This document shows, piece after piece, positions 42,949-53,900 of a DNA stretch of 64,000 bases (its first letter is position 1; each line of letters begins with the position of its first letter). The position numbers were made by a program, and so were the translations under genes. The stretch is from assembly GCF_000417875.1 (NCBI RefSeq), contig NW_006920874.1, positions 534,619-598,618 on the forward strand, in the 5' to 3' direction. The notes under the pieces were generated by a model. That model did not search any database. It had not been told where the DNA came from and saw only the letters and a list, made by a program, of their open reading frames with translations. The DNA is from Pseudozyma flocculosa PF-1. Its lineage: Eukaryota; Basidiomycota; Ustilaginomycetes; Ustilaginales; Ustilaginaceae.

Positions 42949-43610
42949 CCTCTGCATTGAAGCAGAAGGGTCGATGCAATGCTTGCTGGTCAGCAGTGGA
43001 CAGCAGGAAGAGCCTGAGGGCGGCAAGCTCTTCAATCACCTGGACTGCAGCTGGCTGGAAGGCCCGCTGCACGCCAAGGATTGTAGCATGTTGCCACCCA
43101 AAGTGTTGGACATTATCGCCATGCAGCTCCACCCTGACATCCTGCCAAGTGTTGATGCATGCTTGAAGCGCTTCAAAGTGGGCCTTTGAGAACACTGCTC
43201 TGGGAAGCAGCATGTTGTCAAGACCACTGACAGGTATATCCATCATCAGCAAGCACTGTCTGCCAGCATGATGGGCAATAATGACAGCTATGGTGTTGGA
43301 GGGATCTTTGAGGATCAGGAGCCTCTTGATATTGTTGTTGAGGGTGAAGTCTTGCAACAGAGTGTCAGGCAGGTGATGCCAAGCATGATGAGCTTGACAA
43401 GCACATCAAAGCTTGTTGTCATGAAAGGACTGTTGGATGCCCAAAAGAGTTGGATATATCCAGTTGTGGGCTGGGTGAGGAAAACAATCAGGGGATCCCC
43501 CTTGCATACAAAGCCTCAACCTCTGCATTGAAGCAGAACTGATGCAATGCTTGCCAGTCTGCTGCTGTCAGCCCAAAGAGCCAGAGGGCAGCCTGCTTGT
43601 TGATCACTTT
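42949..43610. repeat. Direct repeat pair 42949-43045 / 43512-43610
   Basis: Both begin CTCTGCATTGAAGCAGAA and share TGATGCAATGCTTGC-like and GACTGCAGCC segments, with a few small indels. Minus-strand products CFNAEVDAM and CFNAEVEAL correspond. Confidence 0.7.
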
Positions 43611-44172
43611 GACTGCAGCCTGAGGCTGTCCCAGCACACTTTGGGGCTCCAGCCAGGCTAAGGCATTGTTCTGCCCCTTTGTTAGGCGGCTGCCCAACAT
43701 GCCCCGCGGGTGCCCGAGTCCCGAGGAAGGGCTGACGGACGGCGGAGCCAAGCGACAATTGCCGCAGCCGGTCCCTCGGCCACGAGGGGATCTTGAGGGG
43801 GCCAGCATAAAGTCCCTAGGTCCCCAAGGAGGCCCCTGATGGTCTCCTTGTCGAATGTACTATATCCTCTTCTCACTGGAGACTGGTACAGCATCGATAT
43901 CCTACTCCTCCTCATCCCTGACCTCTCCGCGCAAGCCCTACGCCGTCCTTGGCCGCCCGCGGTATCCCAAGACCCCAAGGGCATAACACCCTTGGCTCTA
44001 GGCTAGGCCTTAGGGTCACAGAGGTCCTGCTACCTGGGTCCTGACATCATCATCAGAGTGCACGATTTGCCAACATGATGGGCAATGACAACAGCTTTGG
44101 TGTGGGAGGGATTGTTGAGGATCAGGAGCCTCTTGGTATTGTCATTGAAGTCAGAGTCTTGCAGCAGAGTGT
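43268..44172. repeat. Direct repeat pair 43268-43365 / 44075-44172
   Basis: About 98 bases, roughly four fifths identical by eye, sharing GAGGATCAGGAGCCTCTTG and CAGAGTGT. Many differences are silent on the minus strand (KRLLIL kept in both), so the copies diverged at least partly while coding. Confidence 0.75.
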
Positions 44173-45140
44173 TGACATCCCTGTCTGTCAGTCAGATACT
44201 CAGAGCTTGCTGAGGTCAATGAGCACATCACGTGCACTGTCCAGGGGAGCTTCATGAACACCCAGAAGAGTCAAGTAACACCAGTCAAAATGCTGCTTGT
44301 TGTTCAACATGAGCTCCAACCCCAAGTTCCGCCACTCCTCATGGTAGCTTTCTTGTGAGCCTGCTCTCCAGCTGTCCAATCTGTCGCCGTATCGGAAGGC
44401 GTGGGACCTCCAATGGGAGGCCCACAATGCCTGCCAAGGACGATGGCTGTCCTGGCTAGCCAAGACTGGCAAGCTGGAGAGGATGCTGCGGCCTCCCTAA
44501 GCAAGGTCTGCCACCCAGGCTGCCACCAGCCTGGGCATGGTGACCTTGCATCTGGGATATCAAGGCACTGGTAAGAGGCAGCTGGTGCATGTCCCTTAGA
44601 GGGGTTGCAGAACTCAAGCTCACTGCAACACAGCACCACCAGGGTCATGCTGGCTGGTACATCAAGGATGTCCCTGAAATTTGCTTCAAGCTGTACTGAT
44701 CAAGTCATCATTCCTTTGGAGCCTCATGCATCCTTCTGCACACTGCTCTCCTAATTGTAGCATGCATAGCAATCATGGTCAAAATGCAGGGGATGATGCT
44801 GAATGTGGCTTCCATCACTACTGTCTCTCACAAGTCTGTCTCAAGGCTCACATCACATCTTTGACAACCATGTCTCCTCCTTCTTGACAGACCATGTCTC
44901 CTTGCCCTGACAGCCCATCATCTTACTCAACGGAATTGTACCCAGACCTCCTGCAGAGTGGCCTGTGCCTGCATGGCAACAAGCGCCTGTAGGTGTGCTG
45001 CAGCCTTGGCACGGGTGGCCGCGCTGTAGTCGCTTGTGCTCAACGACATCAGCACGCCCCTGATACACTGTTGAGTCTGATCGTCACTGTCAACATTGAT
45101 GCAGCTGTACTGTACATAAGAGAGGCGAGACAGAACCTCC

Positions 45141-48192
<3,052 letters not shown>

Positions 48193-49518
48193 ATGCTTCC
48201 CTCGTCTTCGTCCCGGCTCATCCTCCGCTCCGGCGCCATGGCGGCGGCCAGCTCGAGGGCCACGGTCGGTCCGGCCGCTGCCCGCGCCTTTTCCACCTCG
48301 ATGGTCGCCGACAAGGAGGTCAAGAACGTCACCGTGTGAGTAGCCGCTACCGCCACGCGGCTTCGCATTGCTAGACCTCCCGCTGATGAACCCCTTGACC
48401 CTGCCACCGCACTCGAATCGTCCCCCGTCTACACAGCTTCGGCGCCGGCCTGATGGGCGCGGGCATCGCCCAGGTGCTGGCGCACAAGGGCAAGTTCAAC
48501 GTCACCCTCTCGGACGTCACCGACAAGGCGCTCTCCAACGGCCAGTCGATCATCTCCAAGTCGCTCACCCGCATCGCCAAAAAGGCCATGGCCGATTCGT
48601 CGGCCGAGGAGCAGGCCACGTTTGTCCAGGGCATCGTCGACTCGATCAAGGTCACCACTGACCCCGAGGCGGCTGTCCAGGACACTGACCTGGTCATTGA
48701 GGCCATCATCGAGAATGTCGGCATCAAAAAGGACCTCTTCGGCTTCCTCGACGGCAAGGCGCCCAAGGACGCCATCTTTGCCAGCAACACGAGCTCCCTC
48801 AGCATCACCGACGTCGCCGACGCCGTCGAGCGCAAGGACCGCTTCGGCGGCTTCCACGCCTTCAACCCCGTGCCTCAGATGAAGCTGGTCGAGGTCATTA
48901 GGACCACCAAGACCAGCGACGAGACCTACGAGGCCCTGATGGACGTGGCCAAGAGGATGGGCAAGGTGCCCGTCACCTGCGTCGACGCGCCTGGGTAAGT
49001 GCAGGGCAGACTTGCGAAGGCCAGTCACGGCGACCGACCAGAGATATCGCTGACCGCATACATGAATCCTCTGCCCGTCTTTGACAAACGGCAGCTTCAT
49101 TGTCAACCGCCTCCTGGTCCCTTACATGTTTGAGGCGATCCGGCTCGTCGAGCGCGGCGAGGCCTCAATCAAGGACGTCGACACGGCCATGAAGCTCGGC
49201 GCTGGATGTGAGCATGGTCCGGGCCTGTTCGTTGCCGCACTTGCGCGCGCGTCGCTGACTTCTGTCTGTCCCCTTTCTGTGCGCCGCGCTCCGCCTGCAG
49301 ACCCCATGGGACCGTTTGAGCTGGCTGACCTGGTCGGACTCGACACGCTGTCGCACATTGCCAAGGGATGGAGGGACACGCGGGTCAAGACGGGCGAGAT
49401 CCACGCCGAGGCGGTCAAGGAGTCGAAGCTGCTCGAGGACCTCGTGGCCCAGGGCAAGCTGGGCAAGAAGAGCGGCGAAAAGGGCGGCTTCTACGAGTAC
49501 CCCGCCGCCAAGAAGTGA
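48193..49518 (+). CDS. Mitochondrial 3-hydroxyacyl/3-hydroxybutyryl-CoA dehydrogenase
   Basis: NAD-dependent oxidation of L-3-hydroxyacyl-CoA, a step of mitochondrial beta-oxidation (HADH/PaaH family). Exons 48193-48335, 48437-48994, 49095-49207 and 49301-49518 give 343 aa. A Ser/Arg/Ala-rich presequence ([19 protein letters not shown]) suggests mitochondrial import. The Rossmann motif [10 protein letters not shown] spans 50-59, followed by [12 protein letters not shown] and the catalytic His188 in [18 protein letters not shown]. The C-terminal domain has [20 protein letters not shown] and [13 protein letters not shown]. Splice sites restore all of these. Length and order match the family. 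Confidence 0.93.
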
Positions 49519-49857
49519 GCCGGGGCGGACGTTCACGAGCCGTGCGCGCGGCGCGCAGAACCAGGACGGCACAATCGGTCGGTCCGGGCGCGCCGCGGAG
49601 CATGTGTCAGCATACGACTGCCGAATCCGATAGATGTGATCCACGCTCAGCCCATCGGCCAGAGAGTGCGCGGCGGTGGCGTCGGAAGTGCGCCGTCAGT
49701 TACAGTCACGGACCGGGGCAGAAAGAGGCAGAGGTGCAAAGAGGGGCGGGCAAAGGCCCGCGCGGGTATATTCGTGATCGCGAATGGCGAGGCGTCGCAG
49801 TGGGGAGAGAAACAAGAGACGGGTCGACGCATGGAGGGTCGTGGGCGCGCGGCGCCT
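49519..49857. other. Convergent intergenic region
   Basis: 3' flanks of the HADH gene (plus) and the small basic orphan gene (minus). No further signal is seen. Confidence 0.5.
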
Positions 49858-50337
49858 TCACTTTGAGCGGTTGTCCCACAGCTTGACGTAGTCGACGCCG
49901 AGGTCCTTTGGCATCGGCCCCCAGTCCTTGCGGTTGCGATTCCTGGGTCTACGCTTGATGACCTCCTCGCCGTCGTCCATCATATCATCCTCCTGATCAT
50001 CTTCGTCACCGTCGTCGTCCACGTCGTCCTCGTGGTGCGAGGCTGTCGCCGCACCTCGCTTGGCTGCATTGGACGCCGTCAGCTGTCCGAACTTGGGCTT
50101 GGCGGCCAGCTCGGCATCGCGCCGCTCCTTGACCTTTTGGGATATCCGCTGTGCCGATTTGGATGCCTCCCTGGATGCGCTTGCGGTGACTGCGGCCGCC
50201 GTCTTTGCTGCGGCTGCGTCGTTTGTGGAAAAGGCCGAGGAGCGGTGCTTTGCCGCTGGCGAGGCGTGGCTGGACTTTGCGGCCGACTGCTTTTCCTTGA
50301 GCGTGGGCTTCTTGTAGAACTTGGCCGACCTTCCCAT
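49858..50337 (-). CDS. Small basic/acidic orphan, probably nuclear or nucleolar
   Basis: Single-exon 159-aa protein, not assigned to a family. The N terminus MGRSAKFYKKPTLKEKQSAA is strongly basic, followed by an Ala/Ser-rich helical part (KTAAAVTASASREASKS), another basic helix (AQRISQKVKERRDAELAAK), an acidic patch (HHEDDVDDDGDEDDQEDD), an Arg-rich segment (IKRRPRNRNRKDWG) and the end LGVDYVKLWDNRSK. Alternating basic and acidic blocks resemble small ribosome-biogenesis factors. The ATG at 50337 is the first of the block; the frame stays open upstream but is low-complexity there. The aromatic C-terminal motif suggests selection on the protein. Confidence 0.65.
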   Translation of the reverse strand: MGRSAKFYKKPTLKEKQSAAKSSHASPAAKHRSSAFSTNDAAAAKTAAAVTASASREASKSAQRISQKVKERRDAELAAKPKFGQLTASNAAKRGAATASHHEDDVDDDGDEDDQEDDMMDDGEEVIKRRPRNRNRKDWGPMPKDLGVDYVKLWDNRSK

Positions 50338-50966
50338 GACTGCGGTGCTGTAGAGCGGTGGAGCGATGTGGTGTGATGCGGCAAGGGGGAGGCGAAATCG
50401 AAGAAGAGGATGAAGGTGGCGGCAGTGATGGTGGTGTGGCAGCGTCAGGTCGTCGTCCAACCACAGGTCCGGGCAAATCCTTGAATTTTTCTGGAACGGG
50501 CCGAGGTTGGCTTGAAACGGACGGAGCCGAGGCGTCGCCTGTCCTCCACATCCTGGCGAGCCTAGGCCCGCAACCAGGCAGAGGGCCACGCCAGGCGGAC
50601 GGACCCTTGCCTGGCCAGGCCGGCCTGCCTTGACCGACTTTACCCGTGGCACGGGGCCTTGGACCTCGATGGCCTGCAGCGAACCCGGCGCAGCTCGACC
50701 CTGGCTGGCCTGGCTGCCGCTGGCTGGCTGGCTGGCTGGCTGGCTTCTTTGCGCGCCTCCCCTCTCAACCAACACCGCCACCACCACCAGCATCACCACC
50801 ATCGCTGACGACGACGCTGCAAAACCCTTAGCCGACCAAAAGACAGGCCACACACGCGGCGACTGCGAGGTCAATTTACGTCCGACTTGGATCGGCGCCA
50901 GCCACTCCAGCTTCCCGCCGTCAGACCATCGCCCGACACCCATCGCCCGACACCCATCGCGCAGCC
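50338..50966. promoter_or_regulatory. Divergent promoter, small orphan / NTE1
   Basis: Contains a CTGG tetranucleotide repeat (50720-50744) and CACCA-rich leader sequence (about 50768-50805) ahead of NTE1. No coding support. Confidence 0.5.
50720..50744 (+). repeat. CTGG tetranucleotide repeat
   Basis: About six uninterrupted units read directly, within the NTE1 promoter region. Confidence 0.8.
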
Positions 50967-53900
50967 ATGGCCGACGCCCCGCTGCCCTCGTCGGCAGCAG
51001 CGGCGACGGCATCCTTGATGACCGCTGCCAGCTCAGCTTCACTACTGACCTCGGCAGCGCCCGCGTCGACGGCAATCGGCGACGGCGGCCTCGACCCCCA
51101 TGGCCGCAATCCCGTCCTAGCCCTCTTTGACGGCGTCCTCGGCGTCGTCCTCGCATCCCTCAACCTCATAAAGGTCCTCGTCACCTTTGCCACCATCACA
51201 ATACCCAGCGCAGTCTACACCGTCCTCCACTACAGCCTCACCCTCCAGCTCAACTTCCCCTCGCTCGCCCTTCTCTTTCTCGGCTTCCTCATCGCTGGCT
51301 TCGTCTGGCTCCGCTATCGCCACCTCAACCGGTACGAGCGCCTCAGGGAGGTGCCCATCATCAAGGACGAGGGCTTCAACCTCCATCCCGACGTCGCTTC
51401 GGCCGGCGGAGACGGCGACCGCGGCAGCTTCCACAACTACCTCGACGACTTTCTCCAGGCCATCCGCATCTTTGGCTTCCTCGAAAAGCCCGTCTTCCAC
51501 GAGCTCGCCCGCCACCTCCAGACGCGAAGGCTCGTCGCTGGAGACAGCCTCTCGCTCGACTCCGACTTCTCCTTCTACATTGTCATCGATGGCCACGTCG
51601 AGGTCTACGCGCCCCTACCCTCTGGCACCGCCGCAGCTCAAGAGGCAGACGCCTTCGATGACGACGAGCTCAGCGGCTACCAGCTGCTCAACGAGGTCGA
51701 GAGCGGCGGAACCCTCAGCAGCCTCTTTACCATCCTCAGCCTCTTTACCGAGGACGTCAAGCTCGGCTTCGGCGACGAGGCCGACCAGCAGCAGGCCGAG
51801 GTGGGCATCAGCCGCCCGCCAGGCCAGAATGGCCCTGGCTCGGTGCGCGGCGGCTCGGTCGAGATGGACAGGTTGTCGAGCGCCGGACACTCGCGACGAT
51901 CGGCGCCGCTGCACCCTCAACGAGCTGCGGATGCCGTCGCTAGTCCCGGTCTCGCACCCGGATCCCCGCAGCCATCGGCCTTCAACCAAATTCCTCAGGG
52001 CGCCCAGCTTCAGCTCAATGCGGCAGCCCTGCGCAACGTGCCCAGCGCCGTGGGCGCCGACGCCGCGGCTGAGCGGCTTGTGTCGCCCAACTTTCGAGCC
52101 ACCGCGCCGAGCCTCGCCCGCTCGCACGTGCGGACCAACTCGTCTTCGGCGGGCTCGGTCACCATCGACGGCAACAACAGCACCATTGTCGGATCGGAGC
52201 ACGGCGACGAGCACGCAGGCAGCGGGCTAGGCCCAGCCCCGGACCTCCAGATGCCTCCGGCTCAGGCCACCGCTCCGTTCCCGCATTTCGCTCCAGGTAG
52301 CGGCGGCGTACGCACTCCCGGCACCCCGCACTCGATGGCGGGCAGCGCGGCGCACCTGTCGCGCCAGGGCCTGGGCTACCTGCAACACGACGGCCACCCG
52401 ACCACGCCCGGGTCCGTCTTTAGCGCAGTCGGCAGCGTCCCTGAACCGGGCAGGCCGAGCCACTCGATGCCGCGCGAGGGTGCCGGTACCGTGGCCCGCG
52501 CCACCGTCGACACCACGCTGGCCGTCATCCCTGCCGAGGCCTTCAAGCGGCTCACCAAGAAGTTTCCGAATGCCGCTGCTCACATCGTCCAGGTGATTCT
52601 CGCCCGCCTCTCTCGCGTCACCTTCCACACAGCGCACAAGTACCTCGGCCTTACCAAGGAGGTCATGAGGACGGAGAAGTCGATCAACGAGTTCGCCTGC
52701 TTCCCGCTGCCAACCGAGTTTTACGAAAAGGGCGGCATGGAGAAGCTGAGGCACCGCTTCCTACCCGAGCTTAGGCGGCACCGCCGCGACTCGACGGCCG
52801 ACGATGACTATTTCCGCAATTTCGAAGCCTGGCCCCAGCGGGCCTCGACTAGGACGCCCAAGCCCGACTCGCCCACGTCGAGCCGCAAGTCGGCGCGGTT
52901 CGACGACGAGACGCCCGTGGTCATCAACGACGAGCCCGGGGCCGCCTCGCAACGTCCGTCGATGGGCAGCGAGCAAGGGTCGTTCTGGCAGCAGCAGCCC
53001 ACCAAGACGCCGTGGGGTCATCCGGATCCGCCTCTCCGCACTCCGATGGCGCGTTCCGCCGTCGGCCCGGGCGACCTGCTGTCCATGACGGGTGCTGGCG
53101 ACGAAGGGTGGCGTTTCGGCTCGACGCCGCTCGCCTCTGCACAGCCCACCCCTCGCAACAAGCCGAGACCGGCGTCTCGGATCGACCCGATCGCCGAGCA
53201 CCCGGCGACGAGCCCAACATCGCCGACCGGCCTCGACGGCCGGCTGCGTCGGGGGAGCGGGGCGTTTGGCAGCGGCGACGACAACCTCTTCCACGGCATC
53301 GGCCTCGCCGACTTTGACCTCAAGACCGAGGTCATGGACTGCATCGCCAAGAGCATCGGCCTGGCGCAGGCGGCGCCCAGCCCGCTCACCAGCTACCAGG
53401 CGAGCCCCCACATCGGCGCCCAGGACGCGCTGCTGCAACGAAGCGTCTTCAAGTCGGCCTTCAGCTCCCTCAGCATGCTCGATGCCGCCATGGGCGTCGA
53501 GGAGGACAGCATGACGGGCACCGCCAGCTCCATCGTCGGCGGCCACCCGAACGCCTTCCACCATACCGACTTTGAGAACGAGATCGAGATCAAGTTTTTC
53601 AGTGCCGGCGACACGCTGGCCAGCGCCGGCGAGAGCAAGGCCGGCCTGTTTTTCGTCATCGACGGCTTCCTCGACATTCTCCTGCCCAAGCAGGACGAGC
53701 TCGAGGACTCGGACAGCGAAGATGAGCGCCCAGCCCGGAAGAGGCCCGCAGCGGCAGGCAAGGGTCCCAAGGGCGATGACAAGAGGCAGCGCAGCGGGAC
53801 CGCAGATGCCACCAGCGCTGGCGGTGCTGCTGCCGGCGGCATCCCAGACTCTGCCGGCATCGACGACGACGAAGACTTGGAGCGTCCCCAGCCGAGGCAG

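Larger units (their letters stand above)
42100..45100 (-). mobile_element. Lower-GC block of degenerate, repeated protein modules (probable mobile-element relic)
   Basis: Composition drops clearly below the flanks (near 50% GC by eye). Minus-strand frames 42551-43357 and 42147-42761 are the longest pieces. Related motifs recur: QHFGWQHATILGV (about 43085-43125), NWIYPTLLGIQQSF (about 43435-43475) and NNKQHFDWCYLTLLGV (about 44262-44310). LNNNIKRLLILKDPS and NDNTKRLLILNNPS form another pair, and CFNAEVDAM and CFNAEVEAL a third. Frames are broken by stops and shifts, so the copies are decayed. I do not recognise the family; no terminal repeats or target duplication were found by eye. Another frame (about 44950-45090, minus) reads AATRAKAAAHLQALVAMQA and may belong to it. 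Confidence 0.55.
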
